A DNA stretch of 22,696 nt from a virus, in IMG/VR virus record IMGVR_UViG_3300044718_000043, positions 1 to 22,696 of that record. One strand, written 5' to 3'. Shown in pieces: positions 15,287 to 20,275 of the stretch. A model generated the notes under the pieces. The model made no database searches. It was not told where the DNA came from and was given only the letters and a program-made list of their open reading frames with translations. Position 1 is the first letter of the stretch. Each line of letters starts with the position of its first letter. The translations under genes were made by a program, and so were the position numbers.

Positions 15287-15898
15287 ATGGTCGAAAGCGT
15301 GACGAACAGGAAGCTATATCAGCTCTCGCTCAGCAGTGGCTACGAACAGGCCTTTGTGCTCGGCCAGAGCGTAACGATTGGCCAGGACTACAATCCATTT
15401 TTCAAGTTCTACGAAACGACGATGGTGTATCCGGTTGCGGACGGAAACACCGGCGCAACGATTCAGGTGAACGCCGTCGATTGGTTGCTAGCAGTGAGAG
15501 CAGGTAACATCGCGCCAAATCCTGGCGTCCTAGCCGACAAGGCAGTAGAGGTCAGTCAGCACTACATTATGTTGGCGCGTGAGTTGTTGATGGAGCAAAT
15601 TCGGCTTGAAGAGTTCAGTGGAAAACCACCGTCACGGCAGAAATGTCTATTTCTTGTGGACAGTGCTGATGAGGCAAAGACTTGGCTTCCGTTGTTGGGT
15701 GGGGCTCGAACCGTTTGCGAGCTGACATGTACCGGCAGCGTTCATCGGGCGGACTCGCGGCTGATGGTCAGAAATAGTGAGCCGTTGTCTGTGACGAGGG
15801 ACAGGGCGCGAGCGTATTGGCGGGGAGAAGCGAACGCCGATCCCCGAATGGAAATCCTTTTCGAGGGTGAGGCCGTGGTCTCAGGCGTTGGCTTGTGA
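15287..15898 (+). CDS. DUF2441-like protein, possible ADP-ribosyltransferase-type accessory gene
   Basis: This 203-residue protein begins MVESVTNRKLYQLSLSSGYE. The C-terminal half matches the DUF2441 pattern: 'EQIRLEEFSGKPPSRQKCLFLVD' region (103-125), W133, then 'VHRADSRLM', 'RARAYWRGE' (173-181) and 'EILFEGEAVV' (189-198). I recall such proteins as relatives of the ADP-ribosyltransferase fold; that link is an inference from memory. It is transcribed against the surrounding packaging genes and has a strong Shine-Dalgarno, GAGGTGAT, 4 nt before the ATG and complementary to the 16S 3' end, which its neighbours lack. Its end overlaps the convergent small-terminase candidate by 18 bp. It looks like an acquired 'moron'. 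Confidence 0.75.
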   Translation: MVESVTNRKLYQLSLSSGYEQAFVLGQSVTIGQDYNPFFKFYETTMVYPVADGNTGATIQVNAVDWLLAVRAGNIAPNPGVLADKAVEVSQHYIMLARELLMEQIRLEEFSGKPPSRQKCLFLVDSADEAKTWLPLLGGARTVCELTCTGSVHRADSRLMVRNSEPLSVTRDRARAYWRGEANADPRMEILFEGEAVVSGVGL

Positions 15899-16438
15899 AG
15901 CGGGCGTCAGTACGGGCACCAACCGCTCAATTGTTGCTGCGGGCAGCAATCCCCCACGTTTCCACGACGCGATGACCGCCACCCGGATTTCATCGGGGAG
16001 CGGGTCGTAGCGGAATTCCTTCGCGATCATGTCGATCGGCTTCTTGTACATGCCGGCTGCGGCTTCCGCGCTGAGGATGGCGAGGTCCATCATGACGATG
16101 TTCTTGGCGGCTTCGTTCACATCGCGGTTGAGGGGTGGCTTCTGGCCAGGGTGGTCGTCCTGCTTCCAGTAAAGGATTTCGAATAGGCGCTCGCGCATCA
16201 TGCGGTAGTTCTCGCGAGTGAACTGCATGCGCTCTTCGATCTTGGTGCGGTCGGCTTCGGATAGCGCTTGGCGCTCGACCTTCATGGCCAGCTTGGCGAT
16301 GAACTTGCGAGTGAAGGTGCGGGCGAACTGCTTTTCGAGCTGCTGCTGAAGGTCGACGACGCTGATGAGCGGGTCTTTGGCTCTGGCGTCGCGAATCTCG
16401 CGGCGAATCTTGTGGTCAAGCTCCGGGACGATCCTCAT
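15881..16438 (-). CDS. Probable small terminase subunit (HTH DNA-binding)
   Basis: The protein has 185 residues from ATG 16438 (MRIVPELDHKIRREIRDARA); an ATG at 16447 would add three residues but overlaps the TACAAT box. The N-terminal 60 residues are basic and helical ('HKIRREIRDARAKDPLISVVDLQQQLEKQF', 'FTRKFIAKLAMKVERQ'), consistent with a helix-turn-helix that recognises the packaging site. The centre is helical, suited to oligomerisation ('FTRENYRMMRERLFEILYWKQ', 'AAKNIVMMDLAILSAEAAAGMY'). It lies upstream of terL in the same direction, the usual place of terS. No family signature is certain, so it could be another DNA-binding protein. Confidence 0.55.
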   Translation of the reverse strand: MRIVPELDHKIRREIRDARAKDPLISVVDLQQQLEKQFARTFTRKFIAKLAMKVERQALSEADRTKIEERMQFTRENYRMMRERLFEILYWKQDDHPGQKPPLNRDVNEAAKNIVMMDLAILSAEAAAGMYKKPIDMIAKEFRYDPLPDEIRVAVIASWKRGGLLPAATIERLVPVLTPASQANA

Positions 16439-16445
16439 GGTCCCC

Positions 16446-16451
16446 ATTGTA
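16446..16451 (-). promoter_or_regulatory. -10-like box TACAAT 7 nt before the terS-candidate start
   Basis: TACAAT is followed by 7 nt and the ATG at 16438. Transcription starting about 7 nt downstream would begin at or next to the start codon. The alternative ATG at 16447 would lie inside this box and outside such a transcript. Confidence 0.4.
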
Positions 16452-16583
16452 CCCTATCTGCACTTTGTCTCATGTAATCAATGAGTTACGGCGCAGGGCC
16501 ATGGTTAATGAGAAGTTAATGCGCTTACGTCATTTTAACCTCTCAGTGATACCTGTGGCAGAAGTCGGGTACGGGAGTACGAG
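16452..16583. other. Divergent intergenic region with short repeats
   Basis: The gap between the minus-strand terS candidate and the plus-strand 44-residue gene holds GTTAATG twice 11 bp apart (around 16504-16521) and an imperfect inverted repeat GTAA...TTAC near 16475-16490. These could be operator or promoter elements for either direction. No further gene is seen. Confidence 0.3.
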
Positions 16584-16718
16584 ATGGATACGTTGAAGAT
16601 CGATCTGTGGGGCATGTCGGCGACAGCCAACGGTGAAATCGCAATCGTGGCGCTGACGGTTATTGTGCTGGCGGTTCTGGCGGTGCGTCTTGGGGCTCGG
16701 CCGACTCGGAAGGGTTAG
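16584..16718 (+). CDS. Small single-span membrane protein (44 aa)
   Basis: ATG 16584 opens a 44-residue frame (MDTLKIDLWGMSATANGEIA) with one clear membrane helix at about 18-35 ('EIAIVALTVIVLAVLAV') and a basic end (RLGARPTRKG), typical of an N-out/C-in small inner-membrane protein. A GGGAG Shine-Dalgarno ends 6 nt before ATG. It is on the plus strand, and its last 59 nt are antisense to the end of the coiled-coil gene at 16660-17109. Function is unknown. The ribosome site and well-formed helix favour a real gene, though the overlap leaves doubt. Confidence 0.55.
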   Translation: MDTLKIDLWGMSATANGEIAIVALTVIVLAVLAVRLGARPTRKG

Positions 16719-17109
16719 GCTGTGCCTCTTTCCACTCCCACGTCTCCGCATGCTTGGCGAGCGCGAGGTGCGTCTCGATCGTGCCGTAGAGGCGGTTGGC
16801 GTTCGCCTGGCCCTCCTGGATGGTGCGGCCGAGGAATTCCTTCTGGGCTGTGAGGCCGTTGCGGCGCTCCTGTAGCGCCTTGCGCTTGTCGCGGTTTTCC
16901 TTGGTGTGGTAGTCGATGGCTGTTTCCAGGCCTTTGATTTCGGCGGCGAACTTGTCGTCCTCCTCGGTGAGCTTGGTGTAGTCAGCTATCATCTTTTCGA
17001 GCTGGCCACTGATCCAGTCGGCGTTGCAGGCCGCGCCCCAAGCCTTCTGCTTGCACTCCTCGATGAACGCTGTGCGGTGCGGCTTTTGCTGCTCCTCAGT
17101 GAAGGTCAT
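16660..17109 (-). CDS. Coiled-coil protein of unknown function
   Basis: This 149-residue protein starts MTFTEEQQKPHRTAFIEECK. Residues about 35-115 are charged and heptad-like ('LEKMIADYTKLTEEDDKFAAEIKGLETAID', 'NRDKRKALQERRNGLTAQKEFL'), predicting a long coiled coil. The C-terminus is Pro/Glu/Ala-rich and likely disordered. Its ATG overlaps the stop of the preceding gene as ATGA (17106-17109), so it is translationally coupled to the CxxC protein. No Shine-Dalgarno is seen. No family recognised. Confidence 0.7.
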   Translation of the reverse strand: MTFTEEQQKPHRTAFIEECKQKAWGAACNADWISGQLEKMIADYTKLTEEDDKFAAEIKGLETAIDYHTKENRDKRKALQERRNGLTAQKEFLGRTIQEGQANANRLYGTIETHLALAKHAETWEWKEAQPNPSESAEPQDAPPEPPAQ

Positions 17110-17303
17110 AGTCCGAGGAGAGCGTTACGAGCGTTCACATGGACTGAGTAAAACCACCTGAAGCGATATTGCTCACTGGGGCGTGCGCCGCATATTTCGC
17201 AATACGGATACGCGCTGGGATCAACATCATGGAGGTGCCTTCCGACTAGCGAATGTTGCCAATGGAGCCAGGGGCGTATGGTGTGCCTCCAAAATTTCCG
17301 CAT
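17106..17303 (-). CDS. Small protein with CxxC pair, leaderless-type start
   Basis: The protein has 65 residues from ATG 17303 (MRKFWRHTIRPWLHWQHSLV), rich in Trp, His and Arg. 'PYCEICGARP' gives one C-x2-C pair and the rest of the protein supplies His that could complete a metal site. A start at 17318 would add five residues but lies upstream of any transcript from the TATAAT box. The consensus TATAAT at 17310-17315 is exactly 6 nt before ATG 17303, the clearest leaderless-type signal in the window. It ends in an ATGA overlap with the coiled-coil gene. Function unknown. Confidence 0.65.
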   Translation of the reverse strand: MRKFWRHTIRPWLHWQHSLVGRHLHDVDPSAYPYCEICGARPSEQYRFRWFYSVHVNARNALLGL

Positions 17304-17309
17304 AGGAGA

Positions 17310-17315
17310 ATTATA
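17310..17315 (-). promoter_or_regulatory. Consensus -10 box TATAAT 6 nt before ATG 17303
   Basis: A perfect TATAAT lies between the stop of the 52-residue membrane gene (17318-17320) and ATG 17303, spaced by 6 nt. This position would place the first transcribed base at the start codon. No good -35 hexamer at 17 bp is visible. Confidence 0.5.
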
Positions 17316-17317
17316 CA

Positions 17318-17476
17318 CTAGCGCGGCGGTTTCAGCAGGTCGTTGAAGTCACAGGAGAGGACATGCGCGACGGCTCGCATGATTACGCAGAGGACGAGGA
17401 AAACGATCATCAGCCCGATCACCGTGAGGCCGGCGAATATCACTCCGAGGCAGGCTTCCATGATGAACCAGATCAT
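17318..17476 (-). CDS. Small membrane protein (52 aa)
   Basis: This short frame encodes MIWFIMEACLGVIFAGLTVI and continues with a strongly hydrophobic helix ('GLMIVFLVLCVIM') before a polar end (SCDFNDLLKPPR). One or two closely spaced membrane passes are likely. The start ATG 17474-17476 overlaps the stop TGA of the preceding 52-residue gene as ATGA, which is strong support for translation. Possible roles are holin-like or envelope-modifying, but nothing in the sequence decides this. Confidence 0.65.
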   Translation of the reverse strand: MIWFIMEACLGVIFAGLTVIGLMIVFLVLCVIMRAVAHVLSCDFNDLLKPPR

Positions 17477-17631
17477 ATCTGGACATCGGCGGGGCTCGCG
17501 ACACCATCGCGGACGAACCGGCGGCCGAGATCCACGACCTCCGGGTCTTCTGGGACCATGCGTTTGCTGAACGGCAGGAGCTTCGCTGGGTCGTTGTCAA
17601 TCAGGAACGTGTCGGGCTCGTAGTCTTGCAT
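17473..17631 (-). CDS. Small acidic hypothetical protein (52 aa)
   Basis: Starts at ATG 17631 (MQDYEPDTFLIDNDPAKLLP) and reads 'FSKRMVPEDPEVVDLGRRFVRDGVASPADVQI'. An upstream in-frame extension to 17868 has poor composition and overlaps two better-placed genes, so I reject it. ATG lies 2 nt after the stop of the preceding gene and the end overlaps the membrane gene by ATGA. This places it in a chain of coupled small genes from 18262 down to 17318. I do not recognise a family. Confidence 0.6.
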   Translation of the reverse strand: MQDYEPDTFLIDNDPAKLLPFSKRMVPEDPEVVDLGRRFVRDGVASPADVQI

Positions 17632-17633
17632 AT

Positions 17634-17792
17634 CTATCGGCGTTGGCCGGGGATGAAGTCGGGCGATATGCCGCGGGATGTCAGCGGGTAGCTGGCGCGC
17701 CACGGGTGCTGAATCCGGAGCTGCTTCTCGACCATCTTTCGCTTGGCTGCCGGCGCGTGGGTGTTGGGGTGTTTGCCTCGTTCGTACTTCAT
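17634..17792 (-). CDS. Small basic hypothetical protein (52 aa)
   Basis: Starts at ATG 17792 (MKYERGKHPNTHAPAAKRKM), overlapping the stop of the NinG/HNH-like gene as ATGA, and ends TSRGISPDFIPGQRR. It is Lys/Arg/His/Pro-rich, so nucleic-acid binding is conceivable. The next gene starts 2 nt after its stop. No family or fold can be named. The coupling on both sides is the main evidence for expression. Confidence 0.55.
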   Translation of the reverse strand: MKYERGKHPNTHAPAAKRKMVEKQLRIQHPWRASYPLTSRGISPDFIPGQRR

Positions 17793-18262
17793 ATGCTGCG
17801 GAGGTAGGCGAGTTCGACACGCCAATCAGTCTCGGAGACCCGGTGTGGCTTCCAGCTATCCTTCTCACACTTGTTCCACAGCTCTACACGGTCTTGCGGA
17901 AGAATTTCGCGCATGATGGCGTCGTACTGCGCCTTTCTGGCGTTGCCGCCGAGCGATTTCCAGCCGTGGTGTGCCTTGCAGACACAGACGACTAGGCGCG
18001 GGTCCGCGTAGGTGGCTGAGCTGGCGCGGGTGATGAGGTGGTCGGCCTGAAGGATGAGATGGCCGTCGGTGGCGTAGCCGCCACATCCCGGAGTGTCGAA
18101 GGATGAGCGCAGGACACATCCTCCATCGCGTTCGATCACAATGCGGCGTAGTTCCGCTTGGATGTCTCGTTTGAGCTGCGCGGTGTCGGACTTGCCGAGG
18201 GCGGCAAGTGGGGTGCGGGTCTTGATCGGCGTTCGCCGTTGTAGAGCGGTTCTCCTTTCCAT
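17789..18262 (-). CDS. HNH-type nuclease resembling NinG
   Basis: The protein has 157 residues. The start 'MERRTALQRRTPIKTRTPLA' recalls the RTPLK-type basic N-terminus of NinG recombination proteins. A zinc/HNH core follows: C49, C60, 'LQADHLITRASSATYADPRLVVCVCKAHHGWKSL' region with D74-H75, C93, C95 and H98-H99. NinG-like proteins act in phage recombination, and an HNH nuclease is the alternative. The ATG at 18262 lies inside a leader inverted repeat (18260-18342) that could control translation. An AAGGAG sequence occurs just inside the gene but has no start codon after it. The end overlaps the next gene by ATGA. Confidence 0.75.
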   Translation of the reverse strand: MERRTALQRRTPIKTRTPLAALGKSDTAQLKRDIQAELRRIVIERDGGCVLRSSFDTPGCGGYATDGHLILQADHLITRASSATYADPRLVVCVCKAHHGWKSLGGNARKAQYDAIMREILPQDRVELWNKCEKDSWKPHRVSETDWRVELAYLRSI

Positions 18263-18342
18263 TCCGCCGACCGCAACCGGGGTCGTGGTTGCGTATCAGC
18301 GGCAAAACTCGTTGGCCGATCAAAAAATGGATCGGCGGAATG
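18260..18342 (-). promoter_or_regulatory. Structured 5' leader that can mask the NinG-like start codon
   Basis: The arms 18260-18270 (CATTCCGCCGA on the plus strand) and 18332-18342 form a perfect 11-bp inverted repeat; one arm contains the ATG of the NinG-like gene. Inside are two further perfect stems: 18315-18321 with 18330-18336 (7 bp, 8-nt loop) and 18272-18278 with 18287-18293 (7 bp, 8-nt loop). The first inner stem shares five bases with the outer helix, so the two cannot coexist. This looks like a two-state translation switch. Ligand or protein partner is unknown. Confidence 0.5.
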
Positions 18343-18358
18343 AAGGGGAGCTACGGCA

Positions 18359-18367
18359 ATTATATCA
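18359..18367 (-). promoter_or_regulatory. Extended -10 promoter (TGA-TATAAT) for the NinG-like operon
   Basis: TATAAT (18359-18364) preceded by TGA fits an extended -10, immediately downstream of an intrinsic terminator. It would start a leader of about 90 nt before ATG 18262. The surrounding TTTTGTGATATAAT nearly repeats the sequence at 20276-20290. Confidence 0.6.
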
Positions 18368-18400
18368 CAAAACGAAATGACCACGCGCTAGGCGTGGCCA
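18368..18400 (-). terminator. Intrinsic terminator after the HExxH gene
   Basis: Arms 18378-18386 and 18392-18400 form a 9-bp stem (one G-U pair) with a 5-nt loop, followed on the minus strand by TTTCGTTTTG. The stop codon of the HExxH gene (18388-18390) lies in the loop. This is a classical hairpin plus T-run. Confidence 0.8.
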
Positions 18401-18774
18401 TTGAAGTGACGCTCTACCTCGTCGGCAAACGTCATGTAGACGTACTGGACGAAGCGGGCACGGTTCTCTTTGTCGTTCGTGAACCGATCGGCAAGGTGTA
18501 CGGTCTCGTGGACTGCCCGCGAGAGCACGGTGCGCCGATCTGTTCCAAAGATCACGATGAGCCACGGGTGCTGCGTGTCGGCGAATGCGCAAAAGCCCTT
18601 CGCATGATCCATCAGTCTCTCGTAGTCCTTTCGGAAATCGACGCACAGTGACGGCCAGAACGCTCCTGACGCCTCAATGAGCCGCGAGAACTCCTCGGCG
18701 TCTGGCTTGGGCTGAACGACGAAGAGCCCGCGAACGTAGGTCTGGAGTTCAAGCGTGAACGTGAACGCCTGCAT
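18388..18774 (-). CDS. Small HExxH putative metallopeptidase-like protein
   Basis: This 128-residue protein starts MQAFTFTLELQTYVRGLFVV. The central helix 'SRAVHETVHLADRF' carries an HExxH zinc motif (H89, E90, H93). E103 in 'DKENRARFVQYVYMTF' is placed where a third ligand often sits in small phage HExxH proteins. The substrate is unknown. It might process a phage or host protein, or the fold may have lost activity. A GGAG Shine-Dalgarno lies about 8 nt before ATG 18774, within the end of the previous gene. It is the last gene before a clear terminator. Confidence 0.65.
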   Translation of the reverse strand: MQAFTFTLELQTYVRGLFVVQPKPDAEEFSRLIEASGAFWPSLCVDFRKDYERLMDHAKGFCAFADTQHPWLIVIFGTDRRTVLSRAVHETVHLADRFTNDKENRARFVQYVYMTFADEVERHFNGHA

Positions 18775-18777
18775 GGT

Positions 18778-18990
18778 TTACTCCGGTAGCTGGTGGACGG
18801 CATCGCGCTTCACAATCTCACGCCGCAACTGCCGAGCGATCATGAGGCTGACGCTGGTCTCGCTGCAATACGGCCCGCGCCAATCTTCCTTGTCGTCGAA
18901 TCGGGCTGTCTTTGCGAAGAACCAGCCCTTCGCACGGTGCTCGACGGTGTAGTCGGCGAGGCGGTAGGTGCGTTTCGTGTTTGCCAACAT
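18778..18990 (-). CDS. Hypothetical protein (70 aa), alphaproteobacterial-type
   Basis: This 70-residue protein begins MLANTKRTYRLADYTVEHRA. 'KGWFFAKTARFDDKEDWRGPY' and 'SLMIARQLRREIVKRD' resemble short hypothetical proteins I associate with Hyphomicrobiales genomes and phages; function is unknown. A GGAG Shine-Dalgarno sits 8 nt before ATG 18990, overlapping the end of the DUF3768 gene. Downstream the HExxH gene begins 3 nt after its stop. It therefore belongs to a short operon 19343-18388. Confidence 0.7.
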   Translation of the reverse strand: MLANTKRTYRLADYTVEHRAKGWFFAKTARFDDKEDWRGPYCSETSVSLMIARQLRREIVKRDAVHQLPE

Positions 18991-18992
18991 GA

Positions 18993-19343
18993 TCAGTACT
19001 CCGACAAGAAGCCGACGGTGAGAACCCGTGTCGTCTCCGACGTGTCTGCCGGGTTCTCGGAGCCGTTCTGTAGCTCGTGGTCGTAGTAGTCGATTTTGAA
19101 GAAGAACCGTTGGCCGGCGATGACGAACGATCCGTAGTCGTGTTCCTGGTGCGGATCATTGTCTTGGTTGAAGTGGTCGAACGCCCGCACACGGCGCAGC
19201 ACTTCGGCCCTAACCTCTCGACAAAGTGCATTCATGCCATGGGTGAGCGTGACAACGCCGCCGACGAACGTAGAGCGGAACCGATCGTTCAGCTCCTTGA
19301 TCCTCGCGCTTTGGCTTGGTGTGGTGATTTCAACGAGCGACAT
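18993..19343 (-). CDS. DUF3768 family protein
   Basis: The protein has 116 residues from ATG 19343 (MSLVEITTPSQSARIKELND). It carries the DUF3768 pattern: 'RIKELNDRFRSTFVGGVVTLTHG', 'VRAFDHFNQDNDPHQEHDYG', 'FFFKIDYYDHELQNGSENPAD' and the ending 'TTRVLTVGFLSEY'. The family is of unknown function and common in Alphaproteobacteria and their plasmids. A strong AAGGAGG lies 6 nt before the ATG, which rules out the frame's upstream start at 19409. A TATAAT box at 19409-19414 would give a leader of about 60 nt. A diverged paralogue lies immediately upstream. Confidence 0.88.
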   Translation of the reverse strand: MSLVEITTPSQSARIKELNDRFRSTFVGGVVTLTHGMNALCREVRAEVLRRVRAFDHFNQDNDPHQEHDYGSFVIAGQRFFFKIDYYDHELQNGSENPADTSETTRVLTVGFLSEY

Positions 19344-19408
19344 TGCGTCCTCCTTGCTATCCGCGGGCCTCAGTGACGCGCGGAACCGCAAGGACGACGC
19401 CTCGGCCA

Positions 19409-19414
19409 ATTATA
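19409..19414 (-). promoter_or_regulatory. -10 box TATAAT for the DUF3768 operon
   Basis: TATAAT on the minus strand overlaps the TAA stop of the upstream DUF3768-like gene and is followed by TGG. No -35 is obvious in the coding sequence upstream. It would start the 19343-18388 operon. Confidence 0.45.
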
Positions 19415-19718
19415 CCGCGACAGCGCCGAGCACGCGCTTGATGTCGCGGACACCGAGCCAGTCTTCGGAAAGCGAGAGCGTGATTGCGTGTTGGCCAGCG
19501 AAGCTGCCGATGTACCAGTAGTAAACGCGGCCGCCATGAACGAAGACGCCCTCGGCGTGGTACACGTCGGTGAACTTCTGCGCTCGCGTCATGCGATCGA
19601 TCGCGCGGCCTCGTTCGCTCGCGTCAAGCGCCCACACTGCGGGTGTCATGAGGACGACGCCGCCTTTGAGCGTGGTGCGGAACGTGTCGTTCTTTGCGAT
19701 TGCCCCTGCGAGCGTCAT
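19410..19718 (-). CDS. Diverged DUF3768-like paralogue
   Basis: The protein has 102 residues from ATG 19718 (MTLAGAIAKNDTFRTTLKGG). It aligns by eye with the downstream DUF3768 protein: 'AIAKNDTFRTTLKGGVVLMTPAVWAL' against 'RIKELNDRFRSTFVGGVVTLTHGMNAL', and 'HAEGVFVHGGRVYYWYI' against 'YGSFVIAGQRFFFKID'. The 'NDPHxEHDYG' block is reduced, so a conserved site may be lost. A GTG at 19760 could extend it by 14 residues. ATG 19718 has no Shine-Dalgarno but is 6 nt after TATCTT (19725-19730). Its stop lies inside the next promoter. Confidence 0.65.
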   Translation of the reverse strand: MTLAGAIAKNDTFRTTLKGGVVLMTPAVWALDASERGRAIDRMTRAQKFTDVYHAEGVFVHGGRVYYWYIGSFAGQHAITLSLSEDWLGVRDIKRVLGAVAV

Positions 19719-19724
19719 GCGCCG

Positions 19725-19730
19725 AAGATA
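19725..19730 (-). promoter_or_regulatory. -10-like box TATCTT 6 nt before ATG 19718
   Basis: TATCTT fits TANNNT and is spaced 6 nt from the start codon, like other leaderless-type starts in this window. No -35 recognised. Confidence 0.3.
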
Positions 19731-19812
19731 GTGGTGCGAGCTGAGGAATTCGCAGGCCACGATGGCGCACGTTGGCGCTAGAGGGGGCCTGTTGGCGAAC
19801 GGTGCATATAGA

Positions 19813-19950
19813 TCAATTAGGCGTGAACTGAGCGTGGTCGATTGAGAGATGTTGCCACTCCTTCGCGCACTTGGTGCAGTACGCTACATCGCAGTGGGCG
19901 CAATATTTTACGTCGTGCTCACAAGTCTGGTGTTGGTGGTCGTGTGACAT
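19813..19950 (-). CDS. B-box-like zinc-binding peptide (45 aa)
   Basis: This short frame encodes MSHDHQHQTCEHDVKYCAHC and continues 'DVAYCTKCAKEWQHLSIDH'. The spacing C-x-H ... C-x2-C ... C-x2-C ... H-x4-H is that of a small two-zinc B-box-like finger, seen in short phage proteins. ATG 19948-19950 is 1 nt after the stop of the preceding gene, with AAGTGAT as a weak ribosome site. It is likely co-expressed with the 93-residue gene. The role may be protein or nucleic-acid binding, unproven. Confidence 0.7.
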   Translation of the reverse strand: MSHDHQHQTCEHDVKYCAHCDVAYCTKCAKEWQHLSIDHAQFTPN

Positions 19951-19951
19951 A

Positions 19952-20233
19952 TCACTTCTTGTTGAGGGCGAGGTACAAGCGGGCTACGGCCTCGATGGGG
20001 GTTGAGCCGCTTTCCGAGAAGTGAGTCTGGCCGCGAACCGTCTCGGCCGTTGAGTATTCCTCATTCACTGTCAAAACGAGTTCCCCACACGCCTCTATGA
20101 GTTCTTCGAGGGTGGGATACGGCAGTATAGGATTGTCCTTAGACACATTCCCTGTTGGAACCAGCACTAGACTTGTTTCGCCGCGAAACTTAAATCCCCT
20201 GTCATCCAATTCCTTCGCAAGTGCGTAATCCAT
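19952..20233 (-). CDS. Conserved small phage protein of unknown function
   Basis: This 93-residue protein begins MDYALAKELDDRGFKFRGET. The features 'LAKELDDRGF', 'YPTLEELIEACGE' and the ending 'STPIEAVARLYLALNKK' are those of a small protein family that recurs in many tailed phages near replication genes; its function is not known. ATG 20233 has no clear Shine-Dalgarno and is preceded by T. A 10-residue frame (20237-20269) ends 3 nt upstream and may couple or regulate translation. An intrinsic terminator and a -10 box lie just upstream. Confidence 0.8.
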   Translation of the reverse strand: MDYALAKELDDRGFKFRGETSLVLVPTGNVSKDNPILPYPTLEELIEACGELVLTVNEEYSTAETVRGQTHFSESGSTPIEAVARLYLALNKK

Positions 20234-20236
20234 ACG

Positions 20237-20269
20237 CTACCAGTTGTTGCCTAATGCTCCGTCGGTCAT
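20237..20269 (-). CDS. Possible 10-residue leader peptide
   Basis: The frame encodes MTDGALGNNW and stops 3 nt before ATG 20233. Its ATG is exactly 6 nt after TAAAAT (20276-20281), with GGAG inside that spacer. It could be a leader peptide that delivers ribosomes to the next gene, or simply untranslated leader. There is only positional evidence. Confidence 0.3.
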   Translation of the reverse strand: MTDGALGNNW

Positions 20270-20275
20270 GGCTCC

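Noticed and set aside
17632-17868. N-terminal extension of the 52-residue acidic protein
   Set aside because: The extra 79 residues overlap two other coupled genes and have shadow-like Pro/Arg/Ser composition; ATG 17631 sits 2 nt after the previous stop.
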